From NCBI RefSeq assembly GCF_023283825.1, contig NZ_JAKILD010000005.1, positions 62,001 through 126,000 of the forward strand: a stretch of DNA of 64,000 nt, written 5' to 3'. A program made the position numbers and the translations under genes. Origin of the DNA: Shewanella olleyana (GTDB lineage: Bacteria > Pseudomonadota > Gammaproteobacteria > Enterobacterales > Shewanellaceae). The notes below the pieces were generated by a model that searched no databases, had not been told where the DNA came from, and saw only the letters and a program-made list of their open reading frames with translations. Of this stretch, positions 45,439-53,983 are shown piece after piece (within the stretch, counting starts at the first letter, position 1; every line of letters starts with the position of its first letter).

Positions 45439-45944
45439 TGGCTATCGACTTCTTGATTAACAGGCTGATTGCTCGTGCTGGCATAATCAGCGAGTTCTGC
45501 GGCTAATGTTTGTTTGATTTCACCGTCTTCAAGGTGTGGCAGAATTTGTTCTCTAAACACAGGCGGGGTGACAAAGCACAGCTCCTCTGTTTCTATCTCT
45601 ACAGCAGCTTGAATGGTATAGCCTTTAGTGATCCTTTGATTGGTCTCAGCATCGCGTATTTGGTAATTAATCTTCAGTCGATTTTCCCACTCAACAATGC
45701 TTGCATGAACAATCAAGTGTTGATCAAACGTACTGCTTTTTACATATTTAAGCTGAGTGTCAACAATCGGCCAAGCATAGCCTGAGTGCATCATTTGACG
45801 ATAGCTATAGCCAAGTTCATCGAGTAATTTGCAGCGTGCGACTTCAAAGTAGCGCAAATAGTTACCATGCCAAGTTATGCCCATTGAATCGACATCATGA
45901 AACGGCACTACCATGGCAAGCTCGGTACTGAAAATGGCTTTCAT
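45435..45944 (-). CDS. apeK: 4HBT-family acyl-CoA/ACP thioesterase (ApeK-like)
   Basis: A 169-residue hotdog thioesterase with VVPFHDVDSMGITWHGNYLRYFEVAR, where the Asp and the nearby residues match the 4HBT active site. It probably releases stalled or finished chains. The ATG at 45944 has GGAGG at distance 13 and lies one base past the ammonia-lyase stop (TGATATG). A longer frame to 45983 runs into the lyase gene and is rejected. Confidence 0.85.
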   Translation of the reverse strand: MKAIFSTELAMVVPFHDVDSMGITWHGNYLRYFEVARCKLLDELGYSYRQMMHSGYAWPIVDTQLKYVKSSTFDQHLIVHASIVEWENRLKINYQIRDAETNQRITKGYTIQAAVEIETEELCFVTPPVFREQILPHLEDGEIKQTLAAELADYASTSNQPVNQEVDSQ

Positions 45945-45945
45945 A

Positions 45946-47511
45946 TCAGCAAACCTCCCACTGACCCAGTTGAATCTTTTCAACGGTTTGACGTAAAACC
46001 GCTTCCAGTGGGCGATCTTCAGTCAACAACTCAAAATCTTCGCTCACTTGTGAAACAGTTTTTGCCAATGACGGCGTTAACGAATCCTGAGCCAACTCGT
46101 TTTGCGCAATCCGTAAGTGAATACCTTGAGTCATGGCCAATAATGCCGCTGCAGCTACTTGTTCAGTGAGCTGCAATACGCGCATGCAATCTCGGGCTGC
46201 GATAGTGCCCATGCTGACTTTATCTTGGTTATGACACTCTGTTGAGCGAGAGAAGACACTGGCTGGCATGGTATTTTTTAACGCTTCAGCCGTCCAAGCG
46301 GATACGCCAATTTGTACCGCTTTGAAACCATGGTTTATCGCTTGTCGAGCGCCCACTGATGCAGATAAGTTAGCCGGTAAACCATTATTAAACTTCGGGT
46401 CCATCACTAGCGCCATTTGCCTATCAATTAAGTCTGCTAAGTTGGCAACGGTGTTTTTCATCGAATCCATTACAAAGGCAATGTGGCCACCGTAGAAGTG
46501 TCCACCATGAAGAATATGCTCACCTTCGCCATCAACAATAGGGTTGTCATTGGCACTGTTTAATTCTGTTTCAATGAACTGGCGCATAAATGGCAATGCA
46601 TCTTGCAGCACGCCAATGATGTGCGGTGCACAACGAATCGAATATCGGTCTTGTAATCTGTCTGAGTTTCTTGGATGAGTGTGATGATTTAAATCTTCAC
46701 GGATCCAAGTGGCAATTTGATTTTGACCAGGATGAGGTTTGGCATCAAATAAGATGTCGTCAAAATGGTTCGAATTTCCTTTAAGGGTAAGCGACGCCAT
46801 TGCAGTTATACGACTTGATAAGCGAGCAAGGTACTGGGCACGATCATAAGCTAAACAGGCTAAAGCCGTCATCACTGCAGTACCGTTCATTAACGCTAAG
46901 CCTTCTTTAGGTCGCAGCGTTAATGGCACAATATTGAGCTCAGCATACACCTCTTTGGTTGGGCGGCGCTTGCCTTGATAAACCACATCTCGCTCGCCAA
47001 TTAATACCGCAGCTAAGTATGATAACGGGGTTAAGTCACCGCTAGCTCCTACTGAACCTTCTTCAGGAATAACGGGCGTAATATCAAGATTGAGCAATAA
47101 CTCAATGCGTTGTAATAACTCATAAGTGACGCCAGATTTACCCACTGCCAGTGAGTTTAATCGGCAGGCCATAACCGCTCTAGATTGCATTGGCGAGAAA
47201 ATATCACCTAAACCACAACCATGAAATCGAGATAAGTGCAGCGGCAATTCATGGACTAAATCAAGCCCAACAGTCACGGTACATGAGTCACCGTAACCGG
47301 TTGTCACCCCATAAACCACGCCTTCTTCGTTAAGTAGGCTATCAATAAATCTGGCCCCTTTTTGAATGTATTCTTGGTATTGCGGCGTGTCGGTTAACTT
47401 AACAGGTGCGCCTTTAGCGACACTGACGACTTGCTCTAAGCTAATCGAGCGCTGACCAAAGTTTACCGTTGCCAAGGTCGATGATGCTGAAGATGGAGTA
47501 GATTGGCTCAT
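45946..47511 (-). CDS. Aromatic amino acid ammonia-lyase (HAL/PAL/TAL family)
   Basis: A 521-residue MIO-type lyase. The MIO-forming Ala-Ser-Gly lies in EEGSVGASGDLTPLSYLAAVL, and the catalytic loop is VVYGVTTGYGDS; ELNSANDNPIV and FYGGHIAF are also seen. It deaminates His, Phe or Tyr to the trans-enoic acid. The selectivity segment LHLSRFHGCGLG is unlike the classical HAL (SH) or TAL (HL) pair, so substrate cannot be read off. Placement in a pigment operon and absence of hut genes suggest supply of an aryl starter such as coumarate or cinnamate. The frame reaching 47688 overlaps apeJ; the ATG at 47511 is taken. Confidence 0.87.
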   Translation of the reverse strand: MSQSTPSSASSTLATVNFGQRSISLEQVVSVAKGAPVKLTDTPQYQEYIQKGARFIDSLLNEEGVVYGVTTGYGDSCTVTVGLDLVHELPLHLSRFHGCGLGDIFSPMQSRAVMACRLNSLAVGKSGVTYELLQRIELLLNLDITPVIPEEGSVGASGDLTPLSYLAAVLIGERDVVYQGKRRPTKEVYAELNIVPLTLRPKEGLALMNGTAVMTALACLAYDRAQYLARLSSRITAMASLTLKGNSNHFDDILFDAKPHPGQNQIATWIREDLNHHTHPRNSDRLQDRYSIRCAPHIIGVLQDALPFMRQFIETELNSANDNPIVDGEGEHILHGGHFYGGHIAFVMDSMKNTVANLADLIDRQMALVMDPKFNNGLPANLSASVGARQAINHGFKAVQIGVSAWTAEALKNTMPASVFSRSTECHNQDKVSMGTIAARDCMRVLQLTEQVAAAALLAMTQGIHLRIAQNELAQDSLTPSLAKTVSQVSEDFELLTEDRPLEAVLRQTVEKIQLGQWEVC

Positions 47512-47515
47512 GGTA

Positions 47516-49276
47516 TTACTGTTCCTGCTGAGTATTAGATGGATTTTGCTGTGACTGACTAGGGTTATTTTTAGTCTCATTTCTAGTCTGCGTCGATTCA
47601 GACTGCACTCTTTGTGAGTGTTCGTCGCGACGCCAAAAATCATAAAAGTTAAACCATTGCAGCGGTTGGCTGGTGGCAAAGTGCTCAAGGCGGCGGCTAT
47701 ATTCGGTGGCAGCTTGAGCTAATCGTTCAGTTCGGCCTTTACGAGGGCCTTTTAAGCTGTCTGACAAGTGTTCTACATGGACACGATAACGACCTTGTTC
47801 TTGCAAGCAGAACATGGTGTAAACCGGACAATCAAGTAGACCTGCAAGAATAAATGGGCCTTGAGGAAATGCAGCTTGCTGGTCGATAAAGTCGTTATAA
47901 AATACCCGTCCAGCAGTATCGGATGAGGTGCGATCAGCGGCGATGACCACTAACTCGCCTGCGGCAATTTTATCTTGCAGTAGCATTGCGGTACTTGGAC
48001 CAAGTTCATTGACCTGAATCAGATTTAAATCACTATTTGGGTTTAGCTGCTTAAGTACATTATTAAAGTTTGCTGCATGGCTTGTGAGCACCATAACATT
48101 GACCTTAACTTGTTGCTGGTGGATTGAAATAGCGCGGCACAGTTCGAGATTACCAAGATGAGACACTAATAAAACCGCACCTTGGCCAGATGCCACTTGG
48201 TCGGCTAAAACGTGTCGGTCGGGGAAGTCCACTTGCGCGAGTTTAATCCGATCGCACCAAGCATCAATTCTGTCTAAGGCAGCATTACCAAAAGCAAAGA
48301 AATGCTTAAGGCTATCTCGCCACGTGATGGGATCTGATAATTGCTCATGCTGAGGGTGTTTGAGTTTTACGCGGCGTAAAAAATCCATCGACGCTGTTCT
48401 TGCTGTGACTCCAGTGAGGAAGAAGTAGCAAATAACAGGATACATAATGGCTCTACACAGCCAATGGCCGCCTAAACGATAACTATCGGCAATGAGTTTA
48501 ATTCCCCAATAGCTGCCACGTTCACCCATAGCAGACCAATGTTTGTTAGCGTTTTTTTTTGAAAGTATTTTCGGTAACCGTTTCAGCATGCCGAAAAATA
48601 ATCCCGTATGCATTGCCGAGATACGAATATTGTCTTTCACGCCCTGAAAGTGGCTAATGCCATCTTCAGGGTAAATGACTTTGGTGGGAATGTGGATGAC
48701 AGGTACACCTTGCCAGTGCAATTTCACCATGATTTCGATATCAAAATCCATTCGCTCGCCTAAAGCTTGCTCGCGAAAAAGCTGCTCTGTTGCGGCTAAA
48801 GGGTAAACCCTAAAACCGCACATGGAGTCTTGAATATCAAAGCTTAAGGTTTCAACCCACACCCAAAAATGAGTGATATAGCGGCCGTAAAGTCGGCCTT
48901 TTGGCACCGATTCATCGTATTGGGGTTTACCAGAAATCAGCGCAAGTGGCTGCGCTTCAATGGCTTCAATCATGGTTGGAATATCGTCTAAACAGTGCTG
49001 ACCGTCGGCATCAATCTGTAATGCATGGGTAAAGCCATCGGCAAATGCTGCACGCAGTCCTGTAGTCACAGCTGCGCCTTTGCCACGATTAAAAGGGTGG
49101 GTAAGTAAGGTTACCCAGTCATATTGTTCGGCGAGTGATTGCAATAAGTAACGGGTTTCATCATTACTACCATCATTAATCAAATAACAAGGTAGGCCAA
49201 ATGGCTCCAAAGCGATTAAGGTATCTGCAATGGCTTGTTGATGATTGTAATTAGGAATAATAAGAGCCAGCTTCAT
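47516..49276 (-). CDS. apeJ: Glycosyltransferase-acyltransferase fusion (ApeJ-like)
   Basis: A 586-residue bifunctional protein. Residues 1-245 are a GT2 glycosyltransferase (IIPNYNHQQ, INDGSND, and the metal triad IDADGQH). From about 270 on is a LpxL-type lipid acyltransferase domain with SHLGNLELC in place of the usual HX4D box and AADRTS further on. In APE systems this fusion is thought to build the lipid part joined to the polyene. The C-terminal 25 residues are Gln/Ser/Asn-rich. Its start overlaps the apeI stop (ATGA). Confidence 0.86.
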   Translation of the reverse strand: MKLALIIPNYNHQQAIADTLIALEPFGLPCYLINDGSNDETRYLLQSLAEQYDWVTLLTHPFNRGKGAAVTTGLRAAFADGFTHALQIDADGQHCLDDIPTMIEAIEAQPLALISGKPQYDESVPKGRLYGRYITHFWVWVETLSFDIQDSMCGFRVYPLAATEQLFREQALGERMDFDIEIMVKLHWQGVPVIHIPTKVIYPEDGISHFQGVKDNIRISAMHTGLFFGMLKRLPKILSKKNANKHWSAMGERGSYWGIKLIADSYRLGGHWLCRAIMYPVICYFFLTGVTARTASMDFLRRVKLKHPQHEQLSDPITWRDSLKHFFAFGNAALDRIDAWCDRIKLAQVDFPDRHVLADQVASGQGAVLLVSHLGNLELCRAISIHQQQVKVNVMVLTSHAANFNNVLKQLNPNSDLNLIQVNELGPSTAMLLQDKIAAGELVVIAADRTSSDTAGRVFYNDFIDQQAAFPQGPFILAGLLDCPVYTMFCLQEQGRYRVHVEHLSDSLKGPRKGRTERLAQAATEYSRRLEHFATSQPLQWFNFYDFWRRDEHSQRVQSESTQTRNETKNNPSQSQQNPSNTQQEQ

Positions 49277-49650
49277 GAATGGCTTTCCTTATCTTGAGTC
49301 GTGGCTAACGCAATACGGCCAGAAGCATAACGCTTGTCACCATCACGATAACTGAAGGTCAGTTTAGATTTTTCAGGGTTATGACTGATAAATAATTCGA
49401 CCTGACTATCAGGCAACATCAGCTGCTGAAACTTAAGCACTTCAAGGCTTGCGACTTCAGTTTGGTAGCCAAAAGCCTGACAACCCAGTTGAATAGCCCA
49501 ATCAAGTTGGGTCACGCCAGGTAACACAGCTTGCTCATCAAAGTGACCTTTAAAGTAGTCGAGGTCTGCAGCGACAAATATTTGCCAACAGATCCCTTCG
49601 TCAGTGGTTTGCTGAGCAATAATTTCGGGTAAAGCTGATTTAATCATCAT
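49273..49650 (-). CDS. apeI: ApeI-type dehydratase
   Basis: A 125-residue hotdog protein of the FabA/FabZ-like family, with FKGHFDEQAVLPGVTQLDWAIQL carrying the His and Gly-Val elements of the active helix. It is one of two dehydratases in the cluster (with apeP). Its start overlaps the apeH stop. Confidence 0.85.
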   Translation of the reverse strand: MMIKSALPEIIAQQTTDEGICWQIFVAADLDYFKGHFDEQAVLPGVTQLDWAIQLGCQAFGYQTEVASLEVLKFQQLMLPDSQVELFISHNPEKSKLTFSYRDGDKRYASGRIALATTQDKESHS

Positions 49651-51007
49651 TGAATACTGTTAATAATTCCGTTTGAATACGCTTACCTTGTTCGTTCAGT
49701 GGTAAGGTTTCTGGGTAGCGCCAACGACGAGGTAATGTCACTCGCTCGAACTCGCTTAATAAATGCTTTTTAAGATGATTGTTAACGCTTAACTTACCTG
49801 ATTCATCAAGTTGGCTAAGGCCTTCATCTGTTAACGTAATGGCGGCGCCAAGCATCAGTCGAGGCTCTGTTAATTGCACCACTGCCGCTTCTTTTACAAA
49901 TGGATGAGTACACAATAAGCTTTCCATTTGGGCCAGTGATAAGCGCTTTTCTTCAACTTTAACGATGCGATCTAGTCGATGCAGCAGACTAAAGCGACCG
50001 TCGGCAGCAAGTTCAATTTTGTCATCACACTTGAACCATTCGGAATCTGAGTCCAAATAAGGTGACTTGATCATCAGTGCGCCATCTTCTGGCGCCGCAG
50101 AAATATCAATTTTACTGAATGGCAGCCAAGTTCGATTTGGTGACATTTGACGACGGTAAGCAATACCACCGGTTTCTGTGCTGCCAAAGACTTCAATAGG
50201 GAACTGGCCATAACAGGTATGGATGTGCTGTGATGCTTCGTAGCTTAGTGGTCCGCCTGAGCTAAAGATAAGGCTGGGTGCCAATTGCTGTTGTTCAAAC
50301 TCAAGGGCTTCTGGTAACCGTGATAACTGAGCAGGACTACTCACCAGACAAAGGTTTGGCATTAATGCGATGTAGTAACTCAAGGTCTCAGGGTATTCAA
50401 TTAAGTCACTTAAAAAAGGGCGACTGGCGGCTAATGGCCACAAAATTTTGAACAGTAAACCATAAATATGTTGGTGAGAGACGGTCGAAACCACACTGCA
50501 TTGGGGCAACCTTGAAGCAAAAGTGCTTTCAAGTACGCTGACTTCGGCATCGAGTTGTTCAATGGATTTTTCAACGGCTTTAGGCTCACCACTGCTGCCA
50601 GAGGTGAATAGGACTAAATCACCAATCTGTGATGATTGCGGCCAAGGTTTATTGGCAAGCCCCATTTCTTTTTTTAATAAAATAAAATGCTTAACTTCTG
50701 ATAATGGCTGATCGGCAATTACGCCATCGAAGGCATGGTTTAGCTCGTTTAATGTGCCGCCTTGGGTATTTGAAGGCAATACCACTTGCTTACCTGCAAG
50801 TAAGGCTGCGCAAATACCAGCAGCAAATAAATCACTGGTTTCAGCAGCTAATAACCAACGCTTTATTGGGCTCGCATTGAGCTGTTCAAATAAATGGGCA
50901 ACATGGGCGGTAAACAACGAACCCGTTACGATGTCATGATGATTGAAACTAATCAGTTGTTGCGTTTTAGGGCCCGTATTAAGCCAGTTTATCAGCAAGT
51001 TATTCAT
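49640..51007 (-). CDS. apeH: Aryl-acid AMP ligase (ApeH-like)
   Basis: A 455-residue ANL-superfamily adenylating enzyme. The P-loop motif FTSGSSGEPKAVEKS and the A5 motif FGSTETGGIAYR are clear, and LNEQGKR carries the likely catalytic Lys at the C-terminus. In characterised systems ApeH activates the aryl acid and loads it on the ACP. It overlaps apeG by 8 bp. Confidence 0.87.
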   Translation of the reverse strand: MNNLLINWLNTGPKTQQLISFNHHDIVTGSLFTAHVAHLFEQLNASPIKRWLLAAETSDLFAAGICAALLAGKQVVLPSNTQGGTLNELNHAFDGVIADQPLSEVKHFILLKKEMGLANKPWPQSSQIGDLVLFTSGSSGEPKAVEKSIEQLDAEVSVLESTFASRLPQCSVVSTVSHQHIYGLLFKILWPLAASRPFLSDLIEYPETLSYYIALMPNLCLVSSPAQLSRLPEALEFEQQQLAPSLIFSSGGPLSYEASQHIHTCYGQFPIEVFGSTETGGIAYRRQMSPNRTWLPFSKIDISAAPEDGALMIKSPYLDSDSEWFKCDDKIELAADGRFSLLHRLDRIVKVEEKRLSLAQMESLLCTHPFVKEAAVVQLTEPRLMLGAAITLTDEGLSQLDESGKLSVNNHLKKHLLSEFERVTLPRRWRYPETLPLNEQGKRIQTELLTVFNDD

Positions 51008-51551
51008 GTTTTTTCAACCAAAAGTTGCGGTATATCCATTCTCCACCGAGCAATAACCCCATGAAGATATAGGCAATTAATCCATTATAAAGTGTCCACA
51101 ATTCCAATGTGGCAAACTCTGCAGTATAAAACGCAGCTAAACCGTTAATGATAAATAATCCGCACCAAAGTCGAGTGACATTATTTAAATATGGAATGGC
51201 CGAGTCTGGTAAATCAGGCTCTTTTAACTTAGCCAAGCGTTCAATCATGCTTGGGCCATTTTTTAGCGAGTAGCTAAACAAACCCAGCATGGTTAAGTTA
51301 ATCACCACAGGGTAGTACAACAACCAATCGTTTCGTTTGGCGATAAAACTGGCTGCGGTTAATCCAATGCCCACTAATATCGGGAGCGCCATGGTTTTTA
51401 ACTGCTGTTTATTTAGCACCAATCGAGCAATTAATATCGCACAAAGCAATAACGCGATAGTGCCTGGTGGAAGGTACTGCAAGCCAAAGTAAACTGCTAA
51501 CGGGTAACAGATAATGACGATGGCAGTCACGATTTGCAGTAGCAGCACCAT
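51000..51551 (-). CDS. apeG: ApeG-like membrane protein
   Basis: A 183-residue inner-membrane protein with about five or six helices and no recognisable catalytic motif. Proteins of this length and topology (COG4648) sit between the acyl carrier proteins and the AMP ligase in APE clusters. Function unknown. Its stop overlaps the apeH start, and its start is next to the apeF stop. Confidence 0.78.
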   Translation of the reverse strand: MVLLLQIVTAIVIICYPLAVYFGLQYLPPGTIALLLCAILIARLVLNKQQLKTMALPILVGIGLTAASFIAKRNDWLLYYPVVINLTMLGLFSYSLKNGPSMIERLAKLKEPDLPDSAIPYLNNVTRLWCGLFIINGLAAFYTAEFATLELWTLYNGLIAYIFMGLLLGGEWIYRNFWLKKHE

Positions 51552-51799
51552 TAGTCTTTCATTAAGCCTTCAATGGCATTCACTACATCTTCAACCGTGC
51601 GCACGGTTTTAAACTGTTCTGGCTGAATCTTCTTGCCAGTCATCTGTTGTAGCTTAATCACTAAATCGACGGCATCAATACTGTCTAAATCTAATGACTC
51701 ATAAAGCGAGGCGTCTAGGCTGATATCTTCAGCTTCGATTTCAAATTCATCGACTAAGATTTGAGTCAACATCTCAAGGATTTGATCACGATTTTGCAT
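51551..51799 (-). CDS. apeF: Acyl carrier protein (ApeF)
   Basis: An 82-residue ACP. Ser40 in DLDSIDAVDLV is the phosphopantetheine site. It carries the growing polyene. It follows apeE by 8 nt. Confidence 0.93.
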   Translation of the reverse strand: MQNRDQILEMLTQILVDEFEIEAEDISLDASLYESLDLDSIDAVDLVIKLQQMTGKKIQPEQFKTVRTVEDVVNAIEGLMKD

Positions 51800-51807
51800 G
51801 ATAACTC

Positions 51808-52068
51808 CTAAGAACGCTGAGATTCGATAAAGCTAGCTAAACTAGCAACACTGAAAAAGTGAGCTTTTGTGGCATCAGAGTTTGCTTCGATTTTTATGTC
51901 GAATTGTTTTTTAATTGCCAAGCCTAATTCAAGTGCATCAATCGAGTCTAACCCCAGACCTTCACCAAAAAGCGGTGCATCGGTTTCAATATCATCAATA
52001 CTGACATCTTCTAAATCGAGGCAGTCGATAATGAGTTGTTTAATTTCGTTATGTAGATTCATATTCAT
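51808..52068 (-). CDS. apeE: Acyl carrier protein (ApeE)
   Basis: An 86-residue ACP. Ser42 in GLGLDSIDALEL is the phosphopantetheine site. Two different ACPs in tandem are typical of APE clusters, one probably for the starter and one for extension. Confidence 0.93.
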   Translation of the reverse strand: MNMNLHNEIKQLIIDCLDLEDVSIDDIETDAPLFGEGLGLDSIDALELGLAIKKQFDIKIEANSDATKAHFFSVASLASFIESQRS

Positions 52069-52090
52069 ATTCTAATTTTGTTGATTGTAA

Positions 52091-52954
52091 TTATGTCTTC
52101 GTCGTTACAGAAAACGGCGGTAGCGCGGTTATCTGTTGCGAATAAAGCTGCTCTAACTCTCTGGTTAGTACTCGAGCCATTTTTGCGTCACTACTTTGAC
52201 TAGTATCATACCTCAGGTGGTCAAAAGCTGCGCCGATTTCTACTGACATATTTACAGTTTGCCTAGGAGGCTCGTACCAAGGCTGTTGCTTAGTGAGTCC
52301 AGCCACATCGACATGGAGCATTACTGGGAGGATGTCAGTATGAGTGCGAATAGCAATGTTAGCCGCACCTCGAGCAAATGGATTAAATTTAGTGCCAACC
52401 ACTGTGCGGGTGCCTTCCGGAAAAATGATCAAATTGGTTTGGCGATTTAGCACCTGCTGGCAATCTGTTAAAAGTAGGTCAGCGCCGCGATTTGGGATGT
52501 AACCTGCAGACGAGAGAACGCCTCGCATAAATGGATTACGCCACAAAGCTTGTTTAACAATACAGCCCGCATTAGGCATTAGGCTGATTAATACCACAAC
52601 GTCGATGAGCGTGGGGTGGTTTGCAATCACAATCACCCCTTTAGCATTCGTTAATGCTTGGGTGTGCTGACTGTGAACTTTAATGAGTCCGGTAAAGCTG
52701 AGCATCCACACAAAGCCTTTAAACATGATGTGTACGGCTTTTTGTACCCTGGCGATTCGTCGCTGCTTTGAACCTGGCCAAAAACGTAGTACAGGTAAAA
52801 CGGTAAGTGAGCTCAATAAGCCCCCTAGGCCAAACACCACGTAACACATCACTCCGCCAATCCAGCGTGGGATGTAAGCTATACCCGTTAAATAAGGGAA
52901 AGGCTTAGGTTTAGCTTGACCATGGTAGTGGCTATTTTCTGGAGTTTGGCTCAT
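52091..52954 (-). CDS. apeD: Lysophospholipid acyltransferase-like protein (ApeD)
   Basis: A 287-residue PlsC-family acyltransferase: the NHPTLID box (NHx4D) and FPEGTR motif are intact, and a membrane segment lies at about 35-60. It probably transfers an acyl chain during assembly of the polyene lipid. Six nt separate its start from the apeC stop. Confidence 0.87.
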   Translation of the reverse strand: MSQTPENSHYHGQAKPKPFPYLTGIAYIPRWIGGVMCYVVFGLGGLLSSLTVLPVLRFWPGSKQRRIARVQKAVHIMFKGFVWMLSFTGLIKVHSQHTQALTNAKGVIVIANHPTLIDVVVLISLMPNAGCIVKQALWRNPFMRGVLSSAGYIPNRGADLLLTDCQQVLNRQTNLIIFPEGTRTVVGTKFNPFARGAANIAIRTHTDILPVMLHVDVAGLTKQQPWYEPPRQTVNMSVEIGAAFDHLRYDTSQSSDAKMARVLTRELEQLYSQQITALPPFSVTTKT

Positions 52955-52960
52955 CAGAGG

Positions 52961-53734
52961 TTATCGCATGTCAGGTTCAAGTGGCTGAGTTAACTGCCAG
53001 TGCCAATGACACAATTGGCCCGATAATGATTTTTGGCAAGCAATGGCGTTGATGAGTTCAGCAAAGGTGAGTGCTTTTACTGTATCGTCGCTATCTGGCT
53101 CACTGGCTGTTTGGGGCAAGGCTGTTTGGGTTAAGGTAAGCTGCGCAATAGCAGGTTGCTTATCATTATTTGCAGGCGCTAAATACAAGCCTAATGCTAA
53201 CGGCAACTCAAATTCTTGAGTGTATTGATTATAAACAGGTGGCACAGGATCATCACCAAACACCAATAATACTGGCGCAGGGTTTTCTACGAGTTGCGCG
53301 TAAGCTTCGATAACTGCTTGAGATAAGGTTTCTTCGCCAGCTGCAATAGAGGTTGAGGCGGCTGTATTACCACTCACCATGCCATAAATGCCGCTGGCAG
53401 TATTGTGCACGGATTGACTAAAGGCGAGGGGAGATAAGGCTTCTTTGCTTACAATATCTTGTAATAACCCGAGAGTGCGGGTGAGCTCGCCGTGTCTTGA
53501 AGCAAATACACTACGACAGTTGTTAGCAGGCTGACAATCATGGGCAGCAGTCAACATCATTTTAGTTAAACGACTAAAACGGCGACGCTGCATAGCGGGA
53601 ACGTGAGCTAATGCAGGGGATGTTTTATTGTCTGATGACGCTGTGACGTTATTATCCCAATTGAGCCAGCTTTCTTTATCTTGAAAGTCGACAGACCAGG
53701 CGCCCCACGAAAGAATATCAAATACTAATTGCAC
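52961..53734 (-). CDS. apeC: Chain-length factor-like ketosynthase protein (ApeC)
   Basis: A 257-residue protein of the short ketosynthase N-terminal family. It resembles a ketosynthase in part (VSGNTAASTSIAAGEETLSQAVIEAY) but lacks the Cys-His-His catalytic set, as expected for a chain-length factor that pairs with ApeO. It starts at GTG with GAGG upstream and is the first gene of the operon. Confidence 0.82.
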   Translation of the reverse strand: MQLVFDILSWGAWSVDFQDKESWLNWDNNVTASSDNKTSPALAHVPAMQRRRFSRLTKMMLTAAHDCQPANNCRSVFASRHGELTRTLGLLQDIVSKEALSPLAFSQSVHNTASGIYGMVSGNTAASTSIAAGEETLSQAVIEAYAQLVENPAPVLLVFGDDPVPPVYNQYTQEFELPLALGLYLAPANNDKQPAIAQLTLTQTALPQTASEPDSDDTVKALTFAELINAIACQKSLSGQLCHWHWQLTQPLEPDMR

Positions 53735-53888
53735 TACATTGCCTCTGATATGACTCAGTAATCCCTAGCTGAGAATTTTGTGCTGTTGGATAGATAGAAT
53801 TGGTATTAACTAGCTGTTCTAAAATCGCTATCAGATTGTACCGTAATACCTGCGATTTGATGAAGCTTTTTCAATGGCTGAAAAATAA
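53735..53888 (-). promoter_or_regulatory. Promoter zone of the ape operon
   Basis: The only gap that can hold the promoter of the 17.5-kb operon, bounded upstream by the DUF3014 terminator. On the minus strand a TACAAT hexamer is present about 90 nt before the start, but no good -35 is at the right spacing, so an activator may be needed. No regulator gene is present within the cluster. Confidence 0.4.
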
Positions 53889-53918
53889 AAAAGTAGCGGC
53901 ACTTATGCCACTACTTTC
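53889..53918 (-). terminator. Terminator separating DUF3014 gene from the ape operon
   Basis: Stem AAAGTAG-GGCA/TGCC-CTACTTT with one mismatched pair and a 4-nt loop. On the minus strand it is followed by a long T-rich tail. Confidence 0.82.
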
Positions 53919-53983
53919 TTTACACGGTAAAACCTAATTTTTAACTACACTAAAATTTATAATTAAGCTTTTATAGCAATAAC

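Noticed and set aside
47512..47688. Extended start of the ammonia-lyase
   Set aside because: The extension overlaps the end of apeJ and is not lyase-like; the ATG at 47511 precedes the conserved start.
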